64,000 nucleotides of DNA from Kingella pumchi (lineage in GTDB: Bacteria; Pseudomonadota; Gammaproteobacteria; Burkholderiales; Neisseriaceae). Below the pieces are notes generated by a model that searched no databases, was not told the origin of the DNA, and saw only the letters and a program-made list of their open reading frames with translations. Of the stretch, positions 16,912 through 25,614 are shown piece after piece (the stretch's first letter is position 1; the number at the start of each line of letters is the position of its first letter). The stretch is taken from contig NZ_JAKOOW010000033.1 in the NCBI RefSeq assembly GCF_022288825.1, forward strand, positions 1-64,000. Reading direction: 5' to 3'. The position numbers and the translations under genes were made by a program.

Positions 16912-17379
16912 ATGAAACGCAACAACGACAATGCTCTGACCGCGCCGCTGCTGGCGATGATGGTTGTGCTGGCCGCCGCCACCGCGCTGGTGTGGCTGGT
17001 GCAGCAGGCCGATGAGCGCGGCGGTTGGCAGAATGCCGCGCCGTTTGGCAAATTGTTTGCCAAGTCCGAAGCCGAGCCGCCGCCTGCGGAAATTATCCGC
17101 CGTGCCGAAGCGGGCGAAGCCGAAGCGCAGTATCAGGCAGGCGGCCACTATATGCGGCAAAACCGCTGGGATTTGGCGGTGCCGTGGTACGAAAAAGCCG
17201 CCGCGCAGGGGCATGCCAAGGCGCAGAACAATCTGGGCGTGGCCTATGCCGAAGGGCGCGGTGTGCCCGCCGATCCGCAAAAAGGCTGCCGCCTGATGGC
17301 AGCGGCGCAGCAGCAGCTTAATACCGACAACGGCCGCGAAAACGCCGCCATGTGCCGGGAAGAATTGGAAAAACACTGA
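16912..17379 (+). CDS. membrane-anchored Sel1-like repeat protein
   Basis: The 155-residue product has one N-terminal membrane helix (about residues 11-30) and then SEL1-type repeats: AEAGEAEAQYQAGGHYMRQNRWDLAVPWYEKAAAQGHAKAQNNLGVAYAEGRGVPADPQKG (given here as a range, residues 65-125; key pattern AxxGxxxAQxxLGxxY). These helical repeats mediate protein contacts. It is bracketed by two 116-bp direct repeats and could be lost as a cassette. Confidence 0.8.
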   Translation: MKRNNDNALTAPLLAMMVVLAAATALVWLVQQADERGGWQNAAPFGKLFAKSEAEPPPAEIIRRAEAGEAEAQYQAGGHYMRQNRWDLAVPWYEKAAAQGHAKAQNNLGVAYAEGRGVPADPQKGCRLMAAAQQQLNTDNGRENAAMCREELEKH

Positions 17380-17393
17380 TTCGCGTCAGTTCC

Positions 17394-17439
17394 GTAGGCC
17401 GGATTCTTGAATCCGACAAACACCCGAAGCGGCTTTCAG
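17394..17439 (+). repeat. 46-bp intergenic repeat, copy B
   Basis: Same element as 15982-16027 with a few substitutions, directly downstream of the Sel1-repeat gene. Confidence 0.75.
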
Positions 17440-17458
17440 GCTGCCTGAAATAACCCAA

Positions 17459-17574
17459 AGGCCGTCTGAAAACCACAGGCTTCAGCAAAGTTAAAACCGG
17501 CAGCGCGGATTTTTCCCTGTGGGAAAACGTCGGATTCGAGAATCCGACCTACGCAAATCCGAAGGCCGTCTGAA
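17459..17574 (+). repeat. 116-bp direct repeat, copy 2
   Basis: Near-identical to 16781-16896, 678 bases downstream of it in the same orientation. Confidence 0.85.
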
Positions 17575-17650
17575 ACTGAAACCTGCCCCGTTCAGGCAGC
17601 CTGAAAGCAGCCTGAAACCCCGTTCCGCCATTTATCAAGGAGACCCCGTC

Positions 17651-18499
17651 ATGAACCAAACCAGTAGCAGACACAATATGTTCTATCTCAACGGCTGGCT
17701 CGCCGCCGCCATGCTGGCCGGTGCCGCCGTGCTGATTGCCATGGCGCTGTTTTCCACCGTCGGCGTGCTGGCCGCGCCGCTGTTTGTCTTTATTGTGCTG
17801 GCCGCCAGCGGCTTTCGTATCGTCCAGCCCAACACCGCGCTGGTGAGCACCTGTTTCGGCCGTTATTCCGGCATTTTGTCCGAGAGCGGGTTTTTCTGGA
17901 TTATTCCGCTGATTTACCAAACCCAAAGCGTTTCCCTGCGCTCGGGCAACTACGTTACCCCGACGCTGAAAGTGAACGACGCCGCCGGTACGCCGATTGA
18001 AATCGCCGCCGCCATCGTTTACCACATCAGCAACCCCGCCGCCGCCGTGCTCGATGTGGAAAACGTCCACGATTTTATGCAGGTGCAGAGCGAGTCCGCC
18101 CTGCGCGCGCTGGCCACCCACCACCCCTACGCCGCCGAAGATACCGAAAGCCTGACCCGCCATTCCGAGCATATTCTCGAGCAGTTCCGCGACATGGTGC
18201 AGGAGCGCGTCGAGCGCGCGGGCATCAGCATCGACGAAGCCCGTTTCACCCACCTGGCCTACGCGCCCGAAATCGCCCAAGCCATGTTGCGCAAACAGCA
18301 GGCCGAAGCGGTAATCGCCGCCCGCTACGCGCTGGTGCGCGGCGCCATCGGCATGGTGGAAGGCACCGTCCGCCAGCTCGAGCAGCGCGATATCGTGAAA
18401 ATGAGCGACAGCGAAAAAGCCAAGCTGGTAACCAATATGATGACCGTGCTGCTTTCCGAAGAAAACGCCGCGCCGGTGTTGAATGTGAGCGGCGATTGA
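17651..18499 (+). CDS. SPFH/Band 7 domain membrane protein
   Basis: The 282-residue protein has two adjacent N-terminal membrane segments (about residues 14-50) and then an SPFH domain: GFRIVQPNTALVSTCFGRYSG, SESGFFWIIPLI, LKVNDAAGTPIEIAAAIVYHI and QSESALRALATHHPY. SPFH proteins form ring-shaped membrane assemblies with proteases or stress proteins. The start at 17651 has AAGGAG upstream; the frame is open further upstream only through repeats. It is distinct from the flotillin encoded further down, so the island has two SPFH proteins. Confidence 0.87.
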   Translation: MNQTSSRHNMFYLNGWLAAAMLAGAAVLIAMALFSTVGVLAAPLFVFIVLAASGFRIVQPNTALVSTCFGRYSGILSESGFFWIIPLIYQTQSVSLRSGNYVTPTLKVNDAAGTPIEIAAAIVYHISNPAAAVLDVENVHDFMQVQSESALRALATHHPYAAEDTESLTRHSEHILEQFRDMVQERVERAGISIDEARFTHLAYAPEIAQAMLRKQQAEAVIAARYALVRGAIGMVEGTVRQLEQRDIVKMSDSEKAKLVTNMMTVLLSEENAAPVLNVSGD

Positions 18500-18505
18500 G
18501 CAGAC

Positions 18506-18551
18506 GTAGGTCGGATTCTTGAATCCGACAAACACACGAAGCCGCTTTCAG
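18506..18551 (+). repeat. 46-bp intergenic repeat, copy C
   Basis: Third copy, directly after the SPFH stop codon. Confidence 0.75.
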
Positions 18552-18600
18552 ACTGCCTGAAAAACCCAAGGCCGTCTTAAACCCATAAAGGAAACCGCCG

Positions 18601-19263
18601 ATGTGGAATCTGATTACCGCCCCTGAAAACCAAATCTTCGGCATTGCCCTGGCGCTGATGCTGCTGTTGGGCGTGTTGGAAGTGTTGTCGATGCTGTTGG
18701 GCGGCGCGAGCGAGTGGCTGGACAACCTGCTGCCCGACAGCCTGGCCGACAGCGCCCACGCCGAAGTGGGGCTGGACGCGGCCGACGGCGTGGTGGTGCG
18801 GTTTTTAAGCTGGCTGTATGTCGGCAAAGTGCCGGTGTTGATGCTCTTGGTGGTGTTTCTCGCCGTGTACGGGCTGGTGGGCTATGTGTTTCAGACGGCC
18901 TTTGCCGCCGTGTTCGGCGCGTATTTGAACGGCACGCTGGCTGCCGTCGCCGTATGGTTTCTTTCGCTGCCGCTGGTGCGCGCCACTGCCGGCGGCCTGT
19001 ACAAAATCCTGCCCAAAGACGAAACCACCGCCGTGTCGCAAGACACGCTAATCGGCCGCGTCGGCGTGATTGTGATCGGCCAAGCCCGCACCGGCAGCCC
19101 TGCCCAAGTGCGCGTGAAAGACGGCTTCGGCCAAACGCATTATGTGATGGCCGAGCCCGACGGCGAAGGCGTGCTGAAGCAGGGCGAGGCGGTGCTTTTG
19201 GTGTCGCTGGAGGGGAACACGTTTAAGGCGATTTTGAATCCGAGCGGGAGTTTGGTGGATTAA
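18601..19263 (+). CDS. YqiJ-like OB-fold inner-membrane protein
   Basis: The 220-residue product has an N-terminal helix (residues 10-34), two central membrane helices (about 79-132) and a C-terminal beta domain from about residue 147 (GRVGVIVIGQARTGSPAQVRVKDG is split here; key features GRVG, PAQVRV, VLLVSLEGNTF). This matches YqiJ-type proteins, which are usually encoded beside the flotillin YqiK. That partner is encoded 3 kb downstream. AAAGGAAACC precedes the ATG. The classic DUS at 18890 is in frame. Confidence 0.82.
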   Translation: MWNLITAPENQIFGIALALMLLLGVLEVLSMLLGGASEWLDNLLPDSLADSAHAEVGLDAADGVVVRFLSWLYVGKVPVLMLLVVFLAVYGLVGYVFQTAFAAVFGAYLNGTLAAVAVWFLSLPLVRATAGGLYKILPKDETTAVSQDTLIGRVGVIVIGQARTGSPAQVRVKDGFGQTHYVMAEPDGEGVLKQGEAVLLVSLEGNTFKAILNPSGSLVD

Positions 19264-19354
19264 GGCTAGCTGAAAATAGCAGCCGAATTTCTGCAGTGCT
19301 AAAAACCGATACCCCACATTTTCAGGTAGCCTGCCGTAATATAAAGAGGAAGCC

Positions 19355-20773
19355 ATGCAACAGAATAAAAGCAAAATCGTGATGCTGTATCCGGCTACAT
19401 CTAAGGATTTGATGCTGGAAATCGGTGTGGTCTGCGCAGGGGTATTGCTGCTGCTTATTATCGGGCTGGATACTCTGTCGGATATTTCCGGCGACGGGGT
19501 GGATACGGCGCTTCGTTTGGCCATGGTGCTGCTGTTTTTTGGCGGTGCGGCGCTGGTTGGTTTCCTGTATTGGCGCATGTTCACGGCGCGGGACTTTCTG
19601 CGGTTGGACACAGAACGCGGCGTGCTGTTGCAAGGGCGCTGGCGTTGGGGTTGGCAGGCGCAGTGGGAGTATCCGCTTTCGATGTTTGCGGCGGTGGCGG
19701 CGGAGAAGGTGCGGGACGATTACCGCGGCTACTACGGGCGCTTGTGGCTGGAATCGGCGGATGGGCGGAACGATTTGGTGCTGGAGGAAAATTTCCTGCC
19801 GCATAAGGGTTCGCTGAACGAATTAGACAGAATTCAGAACCATATCGCGCAGGCAACGGATTTGGCCAAACGGCCGGTAATCAACACAATAATCCGTGCG
19901 GCGGAGGAGACGGCGGCCAATCCGGCACAGTTGCAGCCCTTGCAAGCGAAAACGCTGCCTGCGTGGCGGCAGGCGGTGAATCTGGCAGCAGCCGGGTTGT
20001 GGACTTGGCTGGCGGTCTGGCTGCTGCGTTTGGCGGCGGATTGGCAAAGCGGCGGCCTGCCCAAGCCGCTGTATTTCGGCGCGGGGCTGCTGGCGCTCGG
20101 GTTGTTGGCGGTGGCGGTGTCGGAAGTGCGCGGGGTGTTTCGTGCGTGTCGCTGCCGGAAAACGGCGCAAACACAAACTGCTTGGCGGCAGCCCTCAGAA
20201 ATCAAAGCCGCGCTGGCGGCGGCAAGGCAGGCGGAACATGAACTGCAGCCGAAGCTGCTGGAACGCGCTGCGCCGAAGCTCTTGGACAGAGCGGAATTTG
20301 CCGTGTATTCGCTCGGCACTTTGCTCTCGCGCATCCCGTTTTTGCTGTTTGCACTGCTGATGGTGTGGAGCGGGGGCGGGTTCGGCTGGCGGCTGTTCTG
20401 GCTGGCGGCGCTGCTGTTTGCCGCATGGCGGCTGGCGTACCATTGGCATACACTGCGCAAGGTACGCTACAGCGTGCAGGAAGACGTACTGACCGTATAC
20501 CGCCTGCACGGTTTCAAGTGGCTGCCTGAAAAACGCTATGCGCTATCGGGGTTTTGCGGCATTTACAGCCGCGTGAAATACAGCGGATTGGGTGTGGGCT
20601 TGAACGAAATCTGGCTGGCGGGCAAAGAAGGCGGCAAAGATGTGCGGCTGCTGGAGGCAGATTTGCTGCTGCGCGACAACCGGCAGACGGCGGAGAAAAC
20701 GGCTAAACAAATCAGCCGTGCCACGGGGCTGCCGCTGCTGGAATATATCGAACCATCCGAAAAGGCCGTCTGA
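19355..20773 (+). CDS. large island membrane protein, unknown family
   Basis: The 472-residue product has membrane helices near residues 23-40, 54-72, 208-228, 236-256 and 325-365 and two cytoplasmic-looking beta-rich stretches (LDTERGVLLQGRWRWGWQAQWEYPL and RKVRYSVQEDVLTVYRL) resembling membrane-flanked PH-like modules, though this is only a pattern impression. AAGAGGA precedes the ATG. It ends in a classic DUS, 20 bases before the next gene, in the same operon. No family is recognised. Confidence 0.65.
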   Translation: MQQNKSKIVMLYPATSKDLMLEIGVVCAGVLLLLIIGLDTLSDISGDGVDTALRLAMVLLFFGGAALVGFLYWRMFTARDFLRLDTERGVLLQGRWRWGWQAQWEYPLSMFAAVAAEKVRDDYRGYYGRLWLESADGRNDLVLEENFLPHKGSLNELDRIQNHIAQATDLAKRPVINTIIRAAEETAANPAQLQPLQAKTLPAWRQAVNLAAAGLWTWLAVWLLRLAADWQSGGLPKPLYFGAGLLALGLLAVAVSEVRGVFRACRCRKTAQTQTAWRQPSEIKAALAAARQAEHELQPKLLERAAPKLLDRAEFAVYSLGTLLSRIPFLLFALLMVWSGGGFGWRLFWLAALLFAAWRLAYHWHTLRKVRYSVQEDVLTVYRLHGFKWLPEKRYALSGFCGIYSRVKYSGLGVGLNEIWLAGKEGGKDVRLLEADLLLRDNRQTAEKTAKQISRATGLPLLEYIEPSEKAV

Positions 20774-20793
20774 AAAACAAAAGGCAAACAATA

Positions 20794-21964
20794 ATGGGCA
20801 AACAACGTAAAAAATCGCGCTACCGCCAAAACCGCAACAGACAGCGATTCGATTCGGTATCTTGGGCCGGCCTCGGCAGGCAACCGCAGGCAGGAGTGCG
20901 GCGCGAAGGCAGACAAACGGTATTTGCCACCTCTTTTTGGGGCACGCTGTTTATGCCTTTGGTAACGGGGCTGCTATTGGTCTTTATCGCATTGTTGGTT
21001 TTCCTTGCCGTCAGCGGATTTTTGCCGACGGTGCACGATTGGGCGGCAAAAGCGGCGGTGTGTGTTTTTGCTCTACGGCCTGAAACGCTCGGAAGGCTGG
21101 TGGTTCGGCTTGACCTGCCGCCGTTTTGCCTCCATCGGCGGCGGGGAATTGGTGCTGTACGGTGCATTCGGCCGCACGCGTTTCCGCTGTCCGACCGATT
21201 GGCGGTTCGATTATCTGTGCGATAGGCGGCGCCGCATCTTCTCTTTTCGCACCATCTCGCCCGACGGACACAGCCGCCGCTTTTCCACCTCCTTGTGCCG
21301 CAATACCGCTGCTTTGATTGCAGAGTTGGGCGCGGTAGATCGGGGCAGGGAAATGTCGGTTGCGATGCAAAACGGCTTTATGGAGTTGTTCGACAATTTG
21401 GACAAAAGAAAAAGGCGCGGCTGGTGGATACTGATAGGGCTGGTGTCGGCAACGGTGCTGTTGGCGTGCGTGCGGCAAATATTCGGCAACATGCTCTTGT
21501 CGCCCCTTGCCTGGCAGGCCGCCGCCGCGCTGACCGCCGCATGGCTGCTGCCTTTGGCCTGGATGAGCCGCAAGGTGCTGGTCGGAGAAACCGTATTCGG
21601 CCTGCCGTCCAACCATTATCTGCGGCAAACGGCAATCGGCCGCATCAGGGTTTTTTTAACCACGGGGGGCAAAACCGCCCTGTTCTGGCTGGCCATAGGC
21701 GCGTTGTGCGTGTGGTCGTTGGCTTCGCTGTCGGGCGCGGCCAGCCTGTGGGGTAAACCGTTCGAGCGTGTGGCGGTGGAAATGACCGTTGAAGGACGCT
21801 GCGGACGCTATAGCCGCCCGCGGCAGCTTGCCGTCCGCCTGCCCGAAAGTCATCGCGATTTTGACGGCAGTTGGTGCGAAGGCAGTTTTGAAACGCCCGA
21901 CGGCGAAACGGTCTATGTACGCCGCAGCCTGTTTGCCCGCGAACTGCGTTTCAGCCGTCCTTAG
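20794..21964 (+). pseudogene. island membrane protein gene with an apparent frameshift
   Basis: Two overlapping reading frames look like one gene. The first (from ATG 20794) has a basic start and a membrane segment (FWGTLFMPLVTGLLLVFIAL) and then turns into low-quality Arg-rich sequence. The second frame continues from about 21060 with YGLKRSEGWWFGLTCRRFAS and two more membrane helices to 21964. The switch falls at GGCGGTGTGTGTTTTTGCTC (21056-21075), where one extra base in the GT or T5 run would explain it. The joined product would be about 389 residues and resembles its upstream neighbour in general layout. It could be a true pseudogene, a phase-variable gene or a sequence error. Confidence 0.6.
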
Positions 21965-22021
21965 GCCGTCTGAAAATATAGGCCGCCTTAATGTAAATCC
22001 AGATAAAAATACCCATACCGT

Positions 22022-22121
22022 CATTCCTGTGCAGGTGGGAATCCAGAGGTTTAGAATTGTGGCAATCTTTGAATATTTCCTTGGAATCCCGAAGTCTGGA
22101 TTCCCACTTGCGCGGGAATGA
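22022..22121. repeat. paired dRS3/RS element (NIME-like)
   Basis: Two dRS3 elements (22023-22042 with one variant base, 22100-22119) are arranged as an inverted repeat of about 27 bases per arm with a 46-base AT-rich interior, like one unit of a neisserial intergenic mosaic element. Confidence 0.7.
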
Positions 22122-22231
22122 CGATGCAGGTATTTCTATTTGAATCCACTGTATTTGTTTGATTTTCTCCAAACCTGTTTCAGGCAGCAGGAAGCCGTCT
22201 GAAAAAAACCTTCTCCAAGAAAGGAAAACCC

Positions 22232-23956
22232 ATGAACTTAGTTTCCATCGGCATCATCGCCGGCGTCATACTCGTCGCGCTGTTCGTACTCGGCCTCATC
22301 CTCACCCGCCTGTACCGCCGCGCCAGCAAGGAAGTGTCCTTTGTGCGCACCGGTTTCGGCGGCGAGAAGGTGATTGTGAACGGCGGCGCGATTGTGCTGC
22401 CGGTGCTGCACGAGGTGATTCCGGTCAATATGAACACGCTGAAGCTGGAAGTGCGCCGCGCCGAAGAGCAGGCGCTGATTACCAAAGACCGCATGCGCGT
22501 GGATGTGGCGGCGGAGTTTTACGTGCGCGTGAAGCCCACCGCCGAGAGCATTGCCACCGCGGCGCAGACTTTGGGCATGAAAACCATGTCGCCGGAAAAG
22601 CTCAAAGACTTGGTGGAGGGCAAGTTTGTCGACAGCCTGCGCGCCGTGGCCGCCGAAATGGCGATGGAAGAGCTGCACGAAAAACGTGTTGATTTCGTGC
22701 AGAAAGTGCAGCAGGCAGTGAGCGAGGATTTGTACAAAAACGGTTTGGAACTGGAAGCCGTATCGCTTACCGGCCTGGATCAGACCGATTTCCGCTTCTT
22801 CAACCCGCAAAATGCCTTCGACGCCGAGGGTTTGACCAAGCTCACCGAAACCATCGAATCGCGGCGCAAAAAACGCAACGACATCGAGCAGGAAACCGAT
22901 CTGGCGATTAAAACCAAAAATCTCGAAGCCGAACAGCAGCGTTTGAAAATCGCCCGCGAAGAAGAGTACGCCAAATTGGAACAAGAGCGCGAAATCGCCG
23001 TGCGCCGCGCCGAACAGGAAGCGGGTATCGCCGAGCAGGAAGCGGCGAAAAAACGCGAGGCCGAAGAAGCGAAAATCGCCGCCGAGCGCGAAGTCGATCT
23101 GAAGCGCATCGCCGCCGAGCGCGATGTGAAAAACGAAGACATCCGCAAGGCGCAGGCCGTAGAGCAGGCCGAAGTCGAGCGGCGCAAAGCCATCGAGTTG
23201 GCCGAGCAGGACAGAGCGATTGCCGTCGCCGAAAAATCCCGCGCCGAATCGGAAGCCAAAGCTGAAGCCGACAAAGCCCGCGCCGCCGCCGTGCGCGAAG
23301 AAGAAAGCGTGATTACCGTGCGCGAAACCGAGCGCGCCGAGCGTGCCAAAGCGGTGGAACTGATTGCCGCCGCCGAAACCGCCCAGCGCGAGGCCATCGC
23401 CGTAACCGTGGCCGCCGAAGCCGAAAAACAAGCCGCGCAGGACAAAGCCGAAGCGCTGCGCATCGCTGCCGAAGCCGAAGCCGAGCAGTCCCGCCTGAAA
23501 GCCAAGGGCGAAGCCGATGCCAAAGTGCTGCTGGCGCAGGCACAGGAGCAGCAGTACAAGGTTGATGCAGAGGGAAAACGCGCGGTAAACGAAGCGGCCA
23601 ATGTGTTAAGCGCCGACCAGGTTGCCATGCAAATCCGCCTCGCGCTGTTAAAACACCTGCCCGACATCATCCGCGAATCGGTCAAACCGATGGAAAACAT
23701 CGACGACATCAAAATCCTGCAAGTCAGCGGCCTGGGCGGCGCGGCCGGCAGCACAGCCGACGGCCAAAGCGCATCCACCAGCCCCGCACTCTCCGACCAA
23801 ATGGTCAACAGCGCCCTGCGCTACCGCGCCCAAGCCCCGCTGGTGGACGGTTTGCTCAAAGAGCTGGGCTTAAACGGCGGCGATATTAACGGCTTGACTG
23901 CGGCGCTGGGTGCAGGGCAGGGCGGGGATACGCCCACTCCCGAGCCCGGACAATAA
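22232..23956 (+). CDS. flotillin-family protein (YqiK type)
   Basis: The 574-residue protein has an N-terminal membrane hairpin or anchor (about residues 4-26), an SPFH domain (about 30-200; SFVRTGFGGEKVIVNGG, ITKDRMRVDVAAEFYVRVK) and a very long charged coiled coil (about 205-470, Ala/Glu/Lys/Arg-rich), then a Gly/Ser/Pro-rich tail. Flotillins scaffold lipid microdomains. With the YqiJ-like gene in the same island this matches the YqiJK pair. AAGGAAAACCC precedes the ATG. Confidence 0.9.
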   Translation: MNLVSIGIIAGVILVALFVLGLILTRLYRRASKEVSFVRTGFGGEKVIVNGGAIVLPVLHEVIPVNMNTLKLEVRRAEEQALITKDRMRVDVAAEFYVRVKPTAESIATAAQTLGMKTMSPEKLKDLVEGKFVDSLRAVAAEMAMEELHEKRVDFVQKVQQAVSEDLYKNGLELEAVSLTGLDQTDFRFFNPQNAFDAEGLTKLTETIESRRKKRNDIEQETDLAIKTKNLEAEQQRLKIAREEEYAKLEQEREIAVRRAEQEAGIAEQEAAKKREAEEAKIAAEREVDLKRIAAERDVKNEDIRKAQAVEQAEVERRKAIELAEQDRAIAVAEKSRAESEAKAEADKARAAAVREEESVITVRETERAERAKAVELIAAAETAQREAIAVTVAAEAEKQAAQDKAEALRIAAEAEAEQSRLKAKGEADAKVLLAQAQEQQYKVDAEGKRAVNEAANVLSADQVAMQIRLALLKHLPDIIRESVKPMENIDDIKILQVSGLGGAAGSTADGQSASTSPALSDQMVNSALRYRAQAPLVDGLLKELGLNGGDINGLTAALGAGQGGDTPTPEPGQ

Positions 23957-24078
23957 ACCGTTTTGATAAATGCGGTTTTCAGGCTGCCTGTGCCGCAGCA
24001 GCGCAAAGCAGCCTGAAAACGCGGCAGCAAAAGAAAAAACAACCCGTTTTACCAAGCAAACAGATAAGGAATTGAAAC

Positions 24079-24666
24079 ATGAATGATTTTCGTCAGGCCT
24101 ACCAATCCACCGTGGTTGAAGAGCATTTTGACGATGATTACGCAGTAGAGCTGGCAACGCCGTGGCAGCGGATTGCGGCAGCGCTTATCGATTGGCTGCT
24201 GGTTCTTATTTTTCCGATAGTGGTGTTTGTGATGCTGGCTTTCGGTCTCGGTTTGGCGGCATCGTCATGGTCTCTGGATACGGAAGAGAGCCGCAATCTG
24301 CTGGTTGGCGGCGTTATAGTGGTTGGCGTCCTGATTTGTTTGGGGCTGCTGGTGTACCAGGTTGTGCTGATGTCGCGCGACGGGCAGACCTTGGGCAAAA
24401 AACAGATGCGCATCCGCGTGATTACCACCGATGGTGAAACCGCAGGCTTTGTGCGCCATTTTCTGCTGCGCTTTTGCGCCTACTATCTGATTGTGTGGGT
24501 CATTGGTGCGCTGCTGCCGTGGGAAATGGAAATGGCCAATGGTAAAACGGAATCGCCCGTCGGCACGATTGCCCTGCTGATCTGCCTGCTGATGCTGTTT
24601 TTCCGCAGCAACCGGCGCCGCACCATGCAGGATTTGCTGGCACGGACGCTGGTGGTGAAAGCCTGA
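24079..24666 (+). CDS. RDD-family membrane protein
   Basis: The 195-residue product has the RDD signature set: PWQRIAAALIDWLL (first helix with Arg and Asp), SRDGQTLGKKQMRIRVITTDG between helices, and NRRRTMQDLLARTLVV at the end, with four membrane helices. RDD proteins have been linked to ion exchange and envelope stress. It ends the plus-strand island, after a DUS hairpin gap. It may have its own transcription unit. Confidence 0.87.
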   Translation: MNDFRQAYQSTVVEEHFDDDYAVELATPWQRIAAALIDWLLVLIFPIVVFVMLAFGLGLAASSWSLDTEESRNLLVGGVIVVGVLICLGLLVYQVVLMSRDGQTLGKKQMRIRVITTDGETAGFVRHFLLRFCAYYLIVWVIGALLPWEMEMANGKTESPVGTIALLICLLMLFFRSNRRRTMQDLLARTLVVKA

Positions 24667-24763
24667 ACGCCGCGCTTTTCAGGCTGCCTGCCGCCGGCGG
24701 GGCAGGGCGGATAGGCGGGTGCGGCGGGGGGGCAAAATCTCCGCCGCATCCTTTGGCAATGAA

Positions 24764-24810
24764 AAAAAGCAGCCTGAAAACCGCGTATCACGGTTTTCAG
24801 GCTGCTTTTT
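24764..24810. terminator. perfect 20-bp DUS hairpin, bidirectional terminator
   Basis: AAAAAGCAGCCTGAAAACCG (24764-24783) is followed by a 7-base loop and its exact complement (24791-24810). A-run and T-run make it work on both strands, between the convergent RDD and efp genes. Confidence 0.85.
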
Positions 24811-24822
24811 GATGATGCCAGC

Positions 24823-25383
24823 TTAGGCGCGTTTGCGGAATTCGCCGGTGCGGGTGTCGATTTCCACTTTGTCGCCGTTTTCGATGTAGGACATCACTTG
24901 GATTTCGGTGCCGCCCACGAGGCGCGCGGTTTTCATCACTTTGCCCGAAGTGTCGCCTTTAACGGCCGGCTCGGTGTATTCGACTTCGCGCACGATGATG
25001 GTGGGCAGCTCGACGGAAATCGGGTTGCCTTCGTAGAAGGTTACTTCGCACACGTCTTCCATGCCGTCGGTGATGAATTTGAGCGCATCGCCGATGTTGT
25101 CGGCTTCAACTTCGTATTGGTTGAACTCTTCGTCCATAAACACATACATCGGGTCGGCGAAGTAGCTGTAGGTGCAGTTTTTGCGCGAGAGCACGACTAC
25201 GTCGAATTTGTCGTCGGCTTTGACGATGGTTTCGCTGTTGGCGCCGGTGAGCAGGTTTTTCAGCTTCATGCTCACTTTGGCCGAAGAGCGGCCGCCTTTG
25301 ATGTATTCGGTTTTCTGGACGACCATCGGGTCGCTGCCGATCATAAATACGTTGCCGGCGCGCAGTTCTTGTGCGGTTTTCAT
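24823..25383 (-). CDS. efp: elongation factor P, Arg32 type
   Basis: The 186-residue protein rescues ribosomes stalled at polyproline stretches. The loop that contacts the P-site is KGGRSSAK with Arg at position 32, the type rhamnosylated by EarP in neisserial and Pseudomonas EF-P, not the lysine type. The three domains are complete (for example DKFDVVVLSRKNCTYSYFAD is the middle domain). AAGGA precedes the ATG. The modifying gene earP is not adjacent on either side. Confidence 0.96.
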   Translation of the reverse strand: MKTAQELRAGNVFMIGSDPMVVQKTEYIKGGRSSAKVSMKLKNLLTGANSETIVKADDKFDVVVLSRKNCTYSYFADPMYVFMDEEFNQYEVEADNIGDALKFITDGMEDVCEVTFYEGNPISVELPTIIVREVEYTEPAVKGDTSGKVMKTARLVGGTEIQVMSYIENGDKVEIDTRTGEFRKRA

Positions 25384-25422
25384 GGTTTTATTTCCTTGGG
25401 GTTCTAAACGAAAAAACGCGGC

Positions 25423-25451
25423 ATTTTAGCCGATAGGGCCATCGGAATCAA
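25423..25451 (-). promoter_or_regulatory. efp promoter with palindromic spacer
   Basis: TTGATT (25451-25446), 17 bases, TAAAAT (25428-25423) on the minus strand. The spacer holds CCGAT-N6-ATCGG, which could bind a regulator. Confidence 0.6.
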
Positions 25452-25614
25452 ACGCGCCGGCTGCATTTGCGGCGCTTTTTGCCTTTCAGGCTGCCGCTGC
25501 CTTGGGGCAAAGCCGCGCGGGCTAAACGCCGCCTGCGCTTTCAGGCTGCCTTTCGGTTGGTGCGGCGGTTTATAATGCCGCCGTTTTCCACCACGCGATT
25601 ACAGGAGCGATGCC

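Noticed and set aside
14711..24666. Island considered as a prophage or integrative element
   Set aside because: No integrase, phage structural genes, tRNA target or flanking attachment repeats were found; DUS-mediated transformation explains it better.
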